From Smaragdicoccus niigatensis DSM 44881 = NBRC 103563 (GTDB taxonomy: Bacteria; Actinomycetota; Actinomycetes; Mycobacteriales; Mycobacteriaceae): a stretch of DNA of 64,000 nt. Made by a program: the position numbers and the translations under genes. Where the stretch lies: contig NZ_AQXZ01000016.1 of NCBI RefSeq assembly GCF_000380645.1, forward strand, positions 62,001 through 126,000, written 5' to 3'. Of this stretch, positions 8,339-17,690 are shown piece after piece. A model generated the notes under the pieces. It was given only the letters and a program-made list of their open reading frames with translations. It searched no databases and was not told where the DNA came from. Position 1 is the stretch's first letter. Each line of letters opens with the position of its first letter.

Positions 8339-8779
8339 TCAGCTGTCGATCGGCTCGAGCACGAACACCGGAATCTCCCGCGTGGTCTTCGTCTGGTACT
8401 CCGCGTAGGGCGGATACGCGGCGACCGAACGCTCCCACCACGTGGCTCGCTCGTCGCCGAAGACCTGGCGAGCCTGGAAGTCGCGCGTCACGGTCCCGTC
8501 CTGGAGCTCAACGTGGGGGTTGGCCACCACGTTGTGAAACCACACCGGATGTTCCGGCGCCCCACCCTTCGAGGCGACGATCGCATACGTACCGTCGTGC
8601 TCGACACGCATGAGCGGAACCTTCCGGAGCTTTCCGCTCTTCGCGCCGCGCATGGTCACCAAAATGACCGCGAGGCCGAGAATGCTGACGCTTTCGGTCG
8701 TACCCGTTTCGAAGATCTTCTCGGTCTGGTCCCGAACCCAGCCCGTGGGACTGAGCTCGACTTCTCCTGTCAATGGCAT
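8339..8779 (-). CDS. Deazaflavin (F420)-dependent nitroreductase family protein
   Basis: 146 residues from ATG. It follows the Ddn-like split beta-barrel family: an N-terminal helix, [35 protein letters not shown] (only key parts are named here: the TxRGxKSGxxRxxPL strand and the ASxGGxPxxPxWxxNxxAxP motif) and a C-terminal [23 protein letters not shown]. These actinobacterial enzymes use reduced F420 to reduce quinones or nitro compounds at the membrane. The organism would need F420 synthesis, which is typical of mycolata. It shares a terminator with thioredoxin and sits 36 bases downstream of the polA stop in the other sense of reading order. Confidence 0.88.
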   Translation of the reverse strand: MPLTGEVELSPTGWVRDQTEKIFETGTTESVSILGLAVILVTMRGAKSGKLRKVPLMRVEHDGTYAIVASKGGAPEHPVWFHNVVANPHVELQDGTVTRDFQARQVFGDERATWWERSVAAYPPYAEYQTKTTREIPVFVLEPIDS

Positions 8780-8815
8780 ATTCCGTACAACACCACGACC
8801 GCGGAGTTGTTCCGG

Positions 8816-11548
8816 TCAGTGCGCTGCCGAGTCCCAGCTGCGACCCGTACCAACCGAAACCTCCAGGGGCACCGACAGCGAGATCGGCGCGGCCATCTGC
8901 TCGCGCACGAGCGCCTCGACCTGGTCCTTCTCCGACTCGACGACCTCGAACACCAATTCATCGTGGATCTGCAGCAACATCCGCGATGTCAGGCCCTCCG
9001 CTGCCAACGCGTTGTGTACGTCGATCATGGCGACCTTGATGATGTCCGCGGCCGTGCCCTGGATCGGCGCGTTCAGTGCCATGCGCTCCGCCGACTCGCG
9101 ACGGAGGCGGTTGTCGCTGGTGAGGTCCGGAAGATAGCGCCGACGACCGAACAGGGTCTCGGTGTAGCCGTCCTTGCGCGCCTTCTCGACGACGTTGTGC
9201 AGGTAGTCGCGCACCCCGCCGAAGCGTGAGAAGTACTGCTCCATCTGGCTCTTCGCTTCGTCGACGCCAATCTTCAGCTGCGTCGACAAGCCATACGCAC
9301 TCAGGCCGTAAGCCAACCCGTACGACATCGCCTTGACGCGACGACGCAGTTCGCCTGTCACCTCGCCGGTCGGAATGCCGAACGCCTTCGACGCCACGAA
9401 GGTGTGCAGGTCTTCCCCACTGTTGAAGGCCTCGATCAGGCCCTCGTCGCCGGACGCGTGCGCCATGATGCGCATCTCGATCTGGCTGTAGTCCGCGGTC
9501 ATGAGCAGGTCATAGCCCTTGCCGACGACGAAGCCTTCGCGGATTCGACGCCCCGCATCGGTCCGGATCGGGATGTTCTGCAGATTCGGTTCGGTCGATG
9601 ACAAGCGGCCCGTGGCGGCGATCGTCTGGTTGAACGTGGTGTGGATTCGTCCGTCGTCGGCGGTCGCCTTGAGCAGTCCATCGACAGTCACCTTGAGGCG
9701 CGTCGCGTCGCGGTGCGCCAGCAGGTGTTCGAGGAACGGATGGCCGGTCTTTTCGAAGAGACCCTGGAGAGCGTCGGCATCGGTCGTGTAGCCGGTCTTG
9801 GTCTTCTTCGTCTTCGGCATGTCGAGTTCGTCGAAGAGCACGACCTGAAGCTGCTTCGGCGAACCGAGGTTGATCTGCTTGCCGATCACGTCGTACGCCG
9901 AGGTGGCCGCGCTGTTGATCTCGGCGGCGAAGCTTGACTGCAGATCGGTCAGCAAGTCGACATCGACCGCGATACCGGCCGCTTCCGCGGTCGCAAGGAC
10001 ATGGACAAGCGGAAGTTCCATGCCGCGAAGCAGTTCGGTCGACGCGATGGCCTCGAGCTCGGCATCGAACGCGTCCGCGAGGTCGGCGACGGCTTGCGCG
10101 CGCAGCATCTCGCTGTCGGCCACCGCCGCATCGACTTCGGCCGCGTCGTCGAGGAGCGACATCTGGCCGGTGTCTTCCTTCTCAACACGAAGTTCGCGCT
10201 TGAGGTACCGCAACGACAGGTCGTCGAGGTTGAAGCTGCGCTGCCCCGGCCGGACGAGATACGCCGCAAGTTCGGTATCGCTCGTCAGGCCGCCGAGAAC
10301 CCAACCGCGGCCGCGCAGCGCGTGGATGGCGGCCTTCGCGCTGTGCAGGGCCTTCGGTTCGGCCGGATCAGCGAGCCACTCCCCAAGGGCTGCTTCGTCA
10401 TCGGGCGTGAGCTGCTCGACCCGCAGGAACGCACCCTCACCGTCGGATGCGTTGATCGCGATCGCGGTGACGTCTCCCCCAAAGGGCGAACTCGGACCAA
10501 CAATCGAGACACCATGTCTCTGGCCGGTTTTCGCGTGTTCGGCAAGCCAGTCACGGACGGCACCGGCTTCGATGGCCGAACCGCTGATCTCGAAGCCCTG
10601 CTCCGCCTCGGGCTCCGCCGATGACAGCGTCTCGAACAGGCGGTCGCGGAGCACGCGGAACTCGAGATCGTCGAACAGCTTGTGAATGCGTTCCCGGTCC
10701 CAGGCGCCGTGCGCGAGGTCCTCGGGAGCCAGCGGCAACGGAACCGTCCGGACCATCTCGGTGAGGTGGCGATTGAGCAGAACACTCGACAGGTTCGCAC
10801 GCAGCGCGTCTCCGACTTTGCCGCGCACCTCGTCAACCCGGTCCACCAGCGAGTTCAAGTCGCCGAATTCCCGAATCCACTTCGCCGCAGTCTTCTCGCC
10901 AACACCAGGAATACCCGGCAGGTTGTCGCTCGGGTCGCCACGCAGGGCCGCGAAGTCGGGGTATTGCTGCGGCGTCAGGCCGTACTTGGTCTCGACCTCT
11001 TCGGGCGTGAACCGGGTCAGGTCAGATACGCCCTTGCGGGGATACAGGACAGTGACGTCCTGGTTGACGAGCTGGATCGAGTCGCGGTCACCGGTGACGA
11101 CCAGAACCCGGAAGCCGAGCTCTTGAGCCTGCGTCGTCAGCGTGGCGATGATGTCGTCGGCTTCGAAGCCGGGCTCCGCCAGCACCGAAATTCCGAGAGC
11201 GCCAAGGACTTCCTTGGTCAGCTCGACCTGGCCCGAGAATTCCTCCGGCGGCCGGGAACGGTTGGCCTTGTATTCGGGGTATGCCTCGGCGCGGAAGGTC
11301 TGGCGCGAGACGTCGAACGCGGCCGCAATGTGGGTCGGCTTCTCGTCACGCAGCAAGTTGATGAGCATCGCGGTGAAGCCGTAGACGGCGTTCGTGGTCT
11401 GACCGGTGACCGTTTTGAAGTTCTCCGCGGGCAGCGCGAAGAACGCGCGGAACGCGATGGAATGGCCGTCGATCAGCATCAACGTCGGGCGCTGGGGGGC
11501 GGTGTCGGCGGCCTTGTTCAGGTGCGACACGGTCGTGGCGGGACTCAC
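8816..11548 (-). CDS. polA: DNA polymerase I
   Basis: 910 residues from GTG 11548; the leading MSPATT and LMLIDGHSIAFRAFFALPAENF follow mycobacterial PolA. Order: 5'-3' exonuclease (residues 20-300, with FEADDIIATL, VTGDRDSIQLV and GDPSDNLPGIPGVGEKTA), a 3'-5' exonuclease-like domain (about 320-500) and the polymerase domain. The middle domain lacks the DEDD metal-binding acids (strand AIAINASDGEGAF), so proofreading is presumably absent, as in other actinobacteria. Polymerase motifs A (ADYSQIEMRI), B (RRRVKAMSYGLAYG) and C (QIHDELVFE) are intact. Role: Okazaki fragment processing and repair. The gene lies after the liv operon terminator, but no clear promoter was identified. Confidence 0.98.
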   Translation of the reverse strand: MSPATTVSHLNKAADTAPQRPTLMLIDGHSIAFRAFFALPAENFKTVTGQTTNAVYGFTAMLINLLRDEKPTHIAAAFDVSRQTFRAEAYPEYKANRSRPPEEFSGQVELTKEVLGALGISVLAEPGFEADDIIATLTTQAQELGFRVLVVTGDRDSIQLVNQDVTVLYPRKGVSDLTRFTPEEVETKYGLTPQQYPDFAALRGDPSDNLPGIPGVGEKTAAKWIREFGDLNSLVDRVDEVRGKVGDALRANLSSVLLNRHLTEMVRTVPLPLAPEDLAHGAWDRERIHKLFDDLEFRVLRDRLFETLSSAEPEAEQGFEISGSAIEAGAVRDWLAEHAKTGQRHGVSIVGPSSPFGGDVTAIAINASDGEGAFLRVEQLTPDDEAALGEWLADPAEPKALHSAKAAIHALRGRGWVLGGLTSDTELAAYLVRPGQRSFNLDDLSLRYLKRELRVEKEDTGQMSLLDDAAEVDAAVADSEMLRAQAVADLADAFDAELEAIASTELLRGMELPLVHVLATAEAAGIAVDVDLLTDLQSSFAAEINSAATSAYDVIGKQINLGSPKQLQVVLFDELDMPKTKKTKTGYTTDADALQGLFEKTGHPFLEHLLAHRDATRLKVTVDGLLKATADDGRIHTTFNQTIAATGRLSSTEPNLQNIPIRTDAGRRIREGFVVGKGYDLLMTADYSQIEMRIMAHASGDEGLIEAFNSGEDLHTFVASKAFGIPTGEVTGELRRRVKAMSYGLAYGLSAYGLSTQLKIGVDEAKSQMEQYFSRFGGVRDYLHNVVEKARKDGYTETLFGRRRYLPDLTSDNRLRRESAERMALNAPIQGTAADIIKVAMIDVHNALAAEGLTSRMLLQIHDELVFEVVESEKDQVEALVREQMAAPISLSVPLEVSVGTGRSWDSAAH

Positions 11549-11587
11549 AGGGACTAGTCTAGGGACCCGGTCTGACAGGTTCCTCGC

Positions 11588-11625
11588 GCGCCGCACCGGG
11601 GCTCGCAGGGAACCCCGGTCGGCGC
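11588..11625 (-). terminator. Hairpin ending the liv operon
   Basis: Inverted repeat with arms GCGCCG-C-ACCGGGG (11588-11601) and CCCCGGTCGGCGC (11613-11625), one bulged C, loop of 11 bases. It begins 11 bases downstream of the stop codon of the kinase-like gene, on the same strand. Confidence 0.75.
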
Positions 11626-11635
11626 ACGTCAGGGC

Positions 11636-13666
11636 CTATTTCTTGACACCGTCCGCGCGGTACAGCCAGATACCCGGATGGTCGAGTTCGCCGTCGGCGT
11701 CCCACGAATACCTGCCCTGGAATCCAGAGCCGTCGTACGCGCGCACGAAGTTGAGCAAATCGAGTCGCTTGACCTTCCCGGCATCGATGCCGCGCAGGAG
11801 GATCGTGGCGATGTCGAATCCCTCGGCGGCGTACGGCTCCGGGTCTTCCTTGAACGCCTCGCGGTACATCGCGGCGAACGACGTCGAGGCCGGGCCCCAA
11901 GGCGCCGCCACGATCGAATCGCGGGCAGTCTCCCCCGCCATGTCGGTGAAGTCCGAGCTCTTCACCCCATCGCCGGCAACGAACTTGGCCTTGACACCGG
12001 CATCTCGAAGAGCCGTGAGCCACGACGCGGCCTCGGTCGGCGAACCTGCGAAGAACACCGCGTCCGCTTCCGCGTTGGCCACACGTTGAGCCACCGAGGA
12101 CGAGTTACCGACCTGGGCCTGCACCGAGCAGTTCGTGATCACCGCCTGGCCTAGTGCAGTGATAACCGCTGCGGTCTGCGTCAACGCGTCGGAGCTGCCG
12201 TCGCCGATCACGCACACGCGTTTCGCCCCGAGCGAGTCCTCGAGGTACCTGCCGACCGCCGTCCCTTCCACGCTCCGATCCGGAACGCCGCGGAAGAACG
12301 CCTGCCAGCCGTTGTTGGTGAGGCCGGGGCTCGACGCGGATGGAGAAACGGCGACCAGCCGGGCCGTGGTGAACTTCTGGCCGGTCTGCGTGACCTCGTC
12401 CGAGTACGCCGGGCCAACGACGCCAACGACTTTCGAGTTCTCGACCAAGGCATCAGCGACCCGGCGGGCCTGGAGCGCCGTCCCTTGAGTGTCGGCCGAG
12501 TAGAGGCCGACCTCGCACTTCGGGTTGTGCGCGTTGTGCCGGTCGACCGCGAGCTTCACACCTTTCGCGATGGCTGCACCGATCGCCGTGTCGTCGCCGG
12601 ACAGGGCACCCATCACCCCGAGCGAGACATTGCTGCAGACGGCCTTGCCGTCACCTGCCGGATCTGCGCCGGCGGTCGGCTTCAACGTCTTGCCGTCGGC
12701 ACCGATCCGCGCGAAGTCGTGTAGACCGTAGGGCTGCACCACCGGTGCGACCTGGGCTTCATCCTTCTTGGATGAATCGGGTCCGAAGACCGCAACGCCA
12801 CCGATCACGGCGACAACGGCGGTACCGGCCGCCACCCACATCGGCATCCGACTCCGCTTCGGCGGCGCCGCGACTGCCGTGACCGACGGGCGGCCGGTAG
12901 AACCAAGGCCCCGGCGGAACGCCGTGGCAAAGGCGTTGGCCGAACTGAACCTCCGCGCCGGGTCGACCGCGAGCGCCGACTGCAGGGCGACATCGCACTG
13001 CCGTGGGAGCGCCGCGACCAGCGTCTTTGCCGGGGTCACCGGGTGGTTGCGCCCGCCTTCCCAGATCGGCGACGAACCGGTGAGCAACTCGTACACAGTG
13101 CATGCGAGCGAGTAGACATCGTCCCGGCGAGCCTCTTCCTCCGGCCGATCCTCGTCCGCGAGCGCACGCGCGACACAGTTGTCGACGAGGGTCACCGTCT
13201 CGGGCGTCACCCGGGTATCGACGAGCACGTTCGCCGGGGTCACGTCGATCGCGGTCATGTCCTGGCGATGCAAATAGTCGACCACGACCGCGAGTTGATC
13301 GAGCAGGTCGGCGACCCGGTTGACGGGCAGACGACCGTACTGGGCCAGAAGCTGCGATGCGTCGGTGGCATCGACGAGACGGGTCGCGATCCACAGGTTC
13401 CGATCGACGAGCCCGACGTCGTCGACGGTCGCGATACTCGGGTGCGACAGTCGGCCGGAAGCCATCGCGCACTTCACAAACCGAGTGCGGAAGGTGCGGT
13501 CCGCCGAAAGTTCCGTCGACAGCACCTTCAACGCGACCAGCCGGCCCATGCGCTGTTGGCGGGCGAGATAGACCGGACCGCTCAGCCCGTGACCGAGCAC
13601 ACCTTCGATGGAGAAATGCCCGAAGGGGGTTCCCGTCTCGAGCAACCCGCGCGTATCAGCCGACAC
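11636..13666 (-). CDS. Transmembrane pseudokinase fused to a LivJ-like extracellular sensor
   Basis: 676 residues. Residues 14-255 have the fold of a bacterial Ser/Thr kinase: glycine loop GHGLSG (25-30), Lys47 in ALKVL, and the helix-F region DDVYSLACTVYELLTG. It is degraded, however. HRDxKPxN is AIDVTPAN (139-146), DFG is DNC (162-164), the alpha-C glutamate position is Cys66, and about 25 residues of activation loop with the APE motif are missing. One membrane helix (276-294) leads to an extracellular Leu/Ile/Val-binding domain (about 335-676) clearly paralogous to the LivJ encoded in the same operon. Starting codon GTG 13666 (or TTG 13669) overlaps livF. Probably reports extracellular amino acid to the inside without classical kinase activity; this is inference. 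Confidence 0.88.
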   Translation of the reverse strand: MSADTRGLLETGTPFGHFSIEGVLGHGLSGPVYLARQQRMGRLVALKVLSTELSADRTFRTRFVKCAMASGRLSHPSIATVDDVGLVDRNLWIATRLVDATDASQLLAQYGRLPVNRVADLLDQLAVVVDYLHRQDMTAIDVTPANVLVDTRVTPETVTLVDNCVARALADEDRPEEEARRDDVYSLACTVYELLTGSSPIWEGGRNHPVTPAKTLVAALPRQCDVALQSALAVDPARRFSSANAFATAFRRGLGSTGRPSVTAVAAPPKRSRMPMWVAAGTAVVAVIGGVAVFGPDSSKKDEAQVAPVVQPYGLHDFARIGADGKTLKPTAGADPAGDGKAVCSNVSLGVMGALSGDDTAIGAAIAKGVKLAVDRHNAHNPKCEVGLYSADTQGTALQARRVADALVENSKVVGVVGPAYSDEVTQTGQKFTTARLVAVSPSASSPGLTNNGWQAFFRGVPDRSVEGTAVGRYLEDSLGAKRVCVIGDGSSDALTQTAAVITALGQAVITNCSVQAQVGNSSSVAQRVANAEADAVFFAGSPTEAASWLTALRDAGVKAKFVAGDGVKSSDFTDMAGETARDSIVAAPWGPASTSFAAMYREAFKEDPEPYAAEGFDIATILLRGIDAGKVKRLDLLNFVRAYDGSGFQGRYSWDADGELDHPGIWLYRADGVKK

Positions 13667-14387
13667 CAAGGTACGCAGCTTTCACGGAGGGGTCGGCGAG
13701 CAGTTCCTCGCCCGTTCCAGTACGGGTCACCTCACCGGTTTCGAGGATGTACGCACGATTCGTGCGCCGAAGCGCCTGCTGCGCGTTCTGCTCGACCAGA
13801 AGGATCGTGGTTCCCTGCGCATTGATCTCCGAGATGATCCGGAAGATCTGCTGAATCACCTTGGGCGCCAAACCCATCGACGGCTCGTCGAGGAGCAGGA
13901 GCTTCGGTCGCGCCATCAACGCACGACCGATCGCGACCATCTGCTGCTCACCGCCCGAGAGCGTGCCGCCGGTCTGGGTCCGTCTCTCGAGCAGCCTCGG
14001 AAAGAGTTCGAAGACCCACTCGAGACGCGCCTTGTACTCGGCACTGTTGCTGAACTTCCGCAGGTAGCAACCCATGTCCAGGTTCTCCTGGACCGTCATG
14101 CCCGGGAAGACACCGCGACCTTCCGGCGCCTGGATGAGACCCTCACCGACACGCTTGTGTGCCTGCACGTGCGTCAGGTCCCGGCCTTCGAACAGAATCT
14201 TTCCGCTCCGCAGCGGCAGCAGGCCGGACAGTGCCCGCATCGTCGTCGTCTTGCCGGCGCCGTTGGCGCCGAGCAGTGTGACGAGTTCTCCCGTCCGGAC
14301 TTCCATCGAGATACCGTGCAACGCCTCGATACGACCGTACGAGACGACCATGTCGGTGACCTCGAGCATCACGTCACTCGTCGTCAT
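13656..14387 (-). CDS. livF: Branched-chain amino acid ABC transporter ATPase
   Basis: 243 residues from ATG 14387, overlapping the end of livG by 14 bases. ABC ATPase motifs in order: Walker A GANGAGKTT (about 38-46), the Q-loop region QAPEGRGVFP typical of LivF, signature LSGGEQQM, Walker B LLLLDEPSMGL and the switch histidine in the position VEQN (LivF proteins carry VEQN rather than a typical LIEH, as here). It pairs with LivG to drive import of leucine, isoleucine, valine or related amino acids. The 3' end overlaps the pseudokinase gene by about 11 bases. Confidence 0.96.
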   Translation of the reverse strand: MTTSDVMLEVTDMVVSYGRIEALHGISMEVRTGELVTLLGANGAGKTTTMRALSGLLPLRSGKILFEGRDLTHVQAHKRVGEGLIQAPEGRGVFPGMTVQENLDMGCYLRKFSNSAEYKARLEWVFELFPRLLERRTQTGGTLSGGEQQMVAIGRALMARPKLLLLDEPSMGLAPKVIQQIFRIISEINAQGTTILLVEQNAQQALRRTNRAYILETGEVTRTGTGEELLADPSVKAAYLGVG

Positions 14388-15333
14388 CAGGGACCCCCAG
14401 GTATGCGGCAACCACCGCGGGATTGTCGCGGATCGCGGCCGGCAGGTCGTCGGCGATCTTCTTACCGAATTCCAGCACGACGATCCGATCCGTCACGCCC
14501 ATGACGAGCCGCATGTCGTGCTCGATGAGCAGCACCGTGAAGCCGTCATCGCGGATCTTCCGGATGAGATCCATCAGCGCGGCCTTCTCGGCCGGGTTGA
14601 AGCCGGCGGCCGGTTCATCGAGGCACAACAGCTTCGGCTCAGTGGCGAGAGCTCGTGCGATCTCCAGTCGGCGCTGGTCACCGTACGAAAGGTTCTTCGC
14701 CTTCTCGAGAGCCCGCGGGGCGATGCCCACGAATTCCAGCAGCGCCATGCCGCGATCGACCGCGTCGTGTTCCTCCCGCCGGTGCCGCAACGTACGGAAG
14801 ACCGCTCCCGGCACCGACGTACGGTGACGCGCGTCCGTGCCGACCGCGACGTTCTCCAGCGCGGTCATCTCGTTGAACAACCGGATGTTCTGGAACGTTC
14901 GCGCGATGCCGAGGCGAGTGATCTCGTTGCGCTTGGTCTTCCCGAGCGGCTGGCCATCGAAATGAACCGAACCCGAGGACGGACGGTAGACGCCGGTGAT
15001 GGCGTTGAAGCACGTGGTCTTGCCGGCACCATTCGGTCCGATCAAGCCGAGGATCTCCCCGCGCTTGATCTCGAACGACACGCTGTCGAGGGCGACCAGA
15101 CCACCGAAGCGAACGGTCAACTCGTTGGTGCGCAGCAGCGGCTCGCCTTCGGCGACCGAGATCTCGCGCGTCGGTGCGACGGCGGCGGCCACCGCCTCCG
15201 GATCGGCGAGCACCGGGTCGACCGCAGCGACGTCGATCTCCGGCGCACGCTCGACCGGTCGTCGGGACGGGTGCAGCTCGGCGACCATGTCCTCGTTGTC
15301 GAACAAGGCATCGCCCGGACCTGGTTCGTTCAC
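14374..15333 (-). CDS. livG: Branched-chain amino acid ABC transporter ATPase with long N-terminal extension
   Basis: 319 residues. The first 65 residues (acidic, proline- and alanine-rich, predicted disordered) have no counterpart in usual LivG proteins of about 255 residues. The ATPase core starts at [17 protein letters not shown], with Walker [10 protein letters not shown], LivG-typical [10 protein letters not shown], signature [14 protein letters not shown], Walker [11 protein letters not shown] and LLIEHDM. The GTG start overlaps the livM stop by 4 bases (GTGA). The extension could be a cytoplasmic contact site, for example for the pseudokinase encoded last in the operon; that is speculation. 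An internal start just before the core has no obvious ribosome site. Confidence 0.95.
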   Translation of the reverse strand: MNEPGPGDALFDNEDMVAELHPSRRPVERAPEIDVAAVDPVLADPEAVAAAVAPTREISVAEGEPLLRTNELTVRFGGLVALDSVSFEIKRGEILGLIGPNGAGKTTCFNAITGVYRPSSGSVHFDGQPLGKTKRNEITRLGIARTFQNIRLFNEMTALENVAVGTDARHRTSVPGAVFRTLRHRREEHDAVDRGMALLEFVGIAPRALEKAKNLSYGDQRRLEIARALATEPKLLCLDEPAAGFNPAEKAALMDLIRKIRDDGFTVLLIEHDMRLVMGVTDRIVVLEFGKKIADDLPAAIRDNPAVVAAYLGVPDDDE

Positions 15334-16511
15334 TGGTTCACCTGCGCTTTCTCACGGCGAGATCCCACGATCGCCAGGTGCACCTTGCGTGAGTACGAGA
15401 GCAGTTTCTGCCGGACCGGGAACATGCCCTGCGGACGGAAGATCATCAGCACGACGAGCGCGAGTCCGAAGAACAAGTACTTGTAATCTCCCAGAGTCGC
15501 ATCGCCGACCTTGACACCCATCAAACGGTTCGGCAGGTAGACGATGACGAACGCACCGACGATGACACCCAACTTGTTTCCGGAGCCACCGATGATGACG
15601 GCGACGAGGAAGAGCATCGAGTTGATGACGTTGAACTTCTCCGGGCTGACGAACTGCACCTGACCCGCGTACAGCGCACCCGACAACCCACCGATCGCCG
15701 CACCGATGACGAATGCCCACAGCTTGAACTTGAACGTGGGCACACCCATGATCTCGGCGGCGTCTTCATCTTCCCGGATCGCGACCCAGGCTCGTCCCAC
15801 GCGGCTGCGCTCGAGGTTGCCGACGATGATGAGCACCGCGACAACCAGAATCAATCCAGCAACGAACCAGGCAACGCCCGCACTCACCGGGCCCTGGACG
15901 TTACCCGCCGAGAAGAGTCCGTTCGGCTTCTCGTCCGAGACGCCGATCACCGGGTACGCGATCGACGCCAGGCCGGCGCTGCCTCTCGTGATATCGCGCA
16001 GGTTGTCCGCGAGCAATCGAACGATCTCACCGAATCCGAGGGTGACGATCGCGAGATAGTCGCCACGCAGACGCAGCGTGGGAGTGCCGAGTATCAGGCC
16101 GGAGATCGAGGTGATCAACACGGCCAACGGCACACACGCCAACCAGGCCCATCCGGAGTCGAAGATTCCGCCCTTGTGCCACGGACTGTTCGGGCTCGTC
16201 AACATCGCAACCGTGTAGGCACCGATCGCATAGAAGCCGACGTACCCGAGGTCGAGCAGACCCGCCTGACCGACGACCACATTGAGGCCGATGGCGACGA
16301 GCGACAGCATCGTCACCTGTGCCATGACAAGCGCGAAGTTGGTGTTGGGCGTGTTTATCAACGGCGGCGGATACATCGTCATGAGGATCAGCACGGCAGC
16401 GATCGGGACACCAAAGGCCCACTGACCGGCCCGTGGAAGACCGTCCCACCAGCTGCGAACTTTGTCGCCGAGACCGCCGCGAGCCCGGGCACGTTTCATT
16501 GCGTGGCTCAT
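15330..16511 (-). CDS. livM: Branched-chain amino acid ABC transporter permease LivM
   Basis: 393 residues with about nine to ten membrane helices. Family marks: [26 protein letters not shown] near residue 85, a cytoplasmic loop [25 protein letters not shown] that contacts the ATPases, [33 protein letters not shown] (the EAA-like loop; only its E-D-E-A-A core is diagnostic) and a C-terminal IFRPQGMFP. The first 25 residues are basic and cytoplasmic. ATG overlaps the livH stop by 4 bases. It forms the membrane channel with LivH. Confidence 0.95.
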   Translation of the reverse strand: MSHAMKRARARGGLGDKVRSWWDGLPRAGQWAFGVPIAAVLILMTMYPPPLINTPNTNFALVMAQVTMLSLVAIGLNVVVGQAGLLDLGYVGFYAIGAYTVAMLTSPNSPWHKGGIFDSGWAWLACVPLAVLITSISGLILGTPTLRLRGDYLAIVTLGFGEIVRLLADNLRDITRGSAGLASIAYPVIGVSDEKPNGLFSAGNVQGPVSAGVAWFVAGLILVVAVLIIVGNLERSRVGRAWVAIREDEDAAEIMGVPTFKFKLWAFVIGAAIGGLSGALYAGQVQFVSPEKFNVINSMLFLVAVIIGGSGNKLGVIVGAFVIVYLPNRLMGVKVGDATLGDYKYLFFGLALVVLMIFRPQGMFPVRQKLLSYSRKVHLAIVGSRREKAQVNQ

Positions 16512-17590
16512 ACCCGTGCCTTTCCGAGGCTTTCACCGAGGATGCCGGTCGGACGGAACATCAGAACCAGGACGAGAACGAGGAACGCGACGACGTCGCG
16601 CCACTGACTCCCCAGGACGATCTGGCCGTACATCTCGATGACACCGAGGAGCAGCCCGCCGAGAAGCGCCCCTCGCAGGTTGCCGATGCCGCCGAGGACG
16701 GCCGCGCTGAAGGCCTTGATACCCAGGATGAATCCACCCGAGTAGATGATTCCGCTCGGAATCTTGATCGTGTACAGCAGTGCGGCAGCGCCGGCGAGGA
16801 CACCACCGATGAGGAACGTCAGGATGATGATCCGCTCGCGCGAGACACCCATGAGTGTCGCGGTGTTCGGGTCCTGCGCGACCGCGCGGATACCGCGGCC
16901 GAACTTGGTGCGGTTGATCATGAGGTCGGTGCCGAGGGCGAGGATAAACGCCGAGGCGACGATGAGAAGCGTGACGTTGGTGACGCTGGCGCCGAACAGG
17001 GAGAACTGCTCCTGCGGCGCGACGAGACGGATCGGCTGTTCGGCGGACGCACCGCCGAGGCCCTGCAGGAACGTCGGCAACTCGATACCGATCGCGCCGA
17101 AGATCCGCTTGAAGTTCGGCAATACGAAGTGCACGAACTCTTGCAGGATGAACGAAACACCGATCGCGGTGATGAGGAAGATGAGCGGCTTGGCTCCGCG
17201 CTTACGAAGGGGCCGGTAGGCGGTCCGCTCGAGAGCGACCGCGGCACCACCGGCGACGGCCATACCGATCAGCATGGCGAGGATCAGATAGAGAATCGTC
17301 TCTCCGACACCGAGACTGTAAACGTTCGGGCCGGGCGCGAATCCCATGATCTGCAGCCCGACGTACTGTCCGAACATGCCGAGCATGAAGATTTCGGAGT
17401 GCGCGAAGTTGATGAGTCGGAGCACGCCGTAAACGAGCGTGTACCCCACCGCGACCAGCGCATAGATCGATCCGTAGGCGATTCCGTCGACAGTCAGCTG
17501 CCAGAAGTTATCGAACAGCGACGGCAGATCGAAGCTGATCGATCCGGCGAGCGTGGTGGCGGAAGTCGCGGACAGCGCGACGATTGACAT
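16508..17590 (-). CDS. livH: Branched-chain amino acid ABC transporter permease LivH
   Basis: 360 residues from ATG 17590, chosen because GACGAGGA precedes it and because the longer reading frame runs into the hairpin upstream. About eight to nine helices. Marks: GIAYGSIYALVAVGYTLVYGVLRLINFAH near residue 33 and, later, FGRGIRAVAQDPNTATLMGVSRERI, the cytoplasmic loop that meets the ATPases. A longer periplasmic or loop insertion around LVAPQEQFSLFGASVTNV is seen compared with E. coli LivH. It starts 100 bases after the livJ stop, past a strong hairpin, so the permease genes may be expressed at a lower level than the binding protein. Confidence 0.95.
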   Translation of the reverse strand: MSIVALSATSATTLAGSISFDLPSLFDNFWQLTVDGIAYGSIYALVAVGYTLVYGVLRLINFAHSEIFMLGMFGQYVGLQIMGFAPGPNVYSLGVGETILYLILAMLIGMAVAGGAAVALERTAYRPLRKRGAKPLIFLITAIGVSFILQEFVHFVLPNFKRIFGAIGIELPTFLQGLGGASAEQPIRLVAPQEQFSLFGASVTNVTLLIVASAFILALGTDLMINRTKFGRGIRAVAQDPNTATLMGVSRERIIILTFLIGGVLAGAAALLYTIKIPSGIIYSGGFILGIKAFSAAVLGGIGNLRGALLGGLLLGVIEMYGQIVLGSQWRDVVAFLVLVLVLMFRPTGILGESLGKARV

Positions 17591-17638
17591 TCCTCGTCCC
17601 TTCCAAAAATGCGCTGCGCGCGGGCCTCGAATTGAGCT

Positions 17639-17671
17639 CCGCGCGGGGGCGATGTCCTCACCCCCGCGCGG
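17639..17671 (-). terminator. Attenuator-like hairpin between livJ and livH
   Basis: Perfect 11-bp GC-only stem (arms 17639-17649 and 17661-17671, 11-base loop) located 19 bases after the livJ stop and 48 bases ahead of livH. Such partial terminators between a binding-protein gene and its permease genes usually set a high ratio of binding protein to transporter. Confidence 0.7.
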
Positions 17672-17690
17672 CGCAATTCTTGCTAGGGGA

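Noticed and set aside
11636-13666. Annotating this gene as an active Ser/Thr kinase
   Set aside because: Catalytic loop, DFG, alpha-C Glu and activation loop are all degraded, so I call it a pseudokinase.
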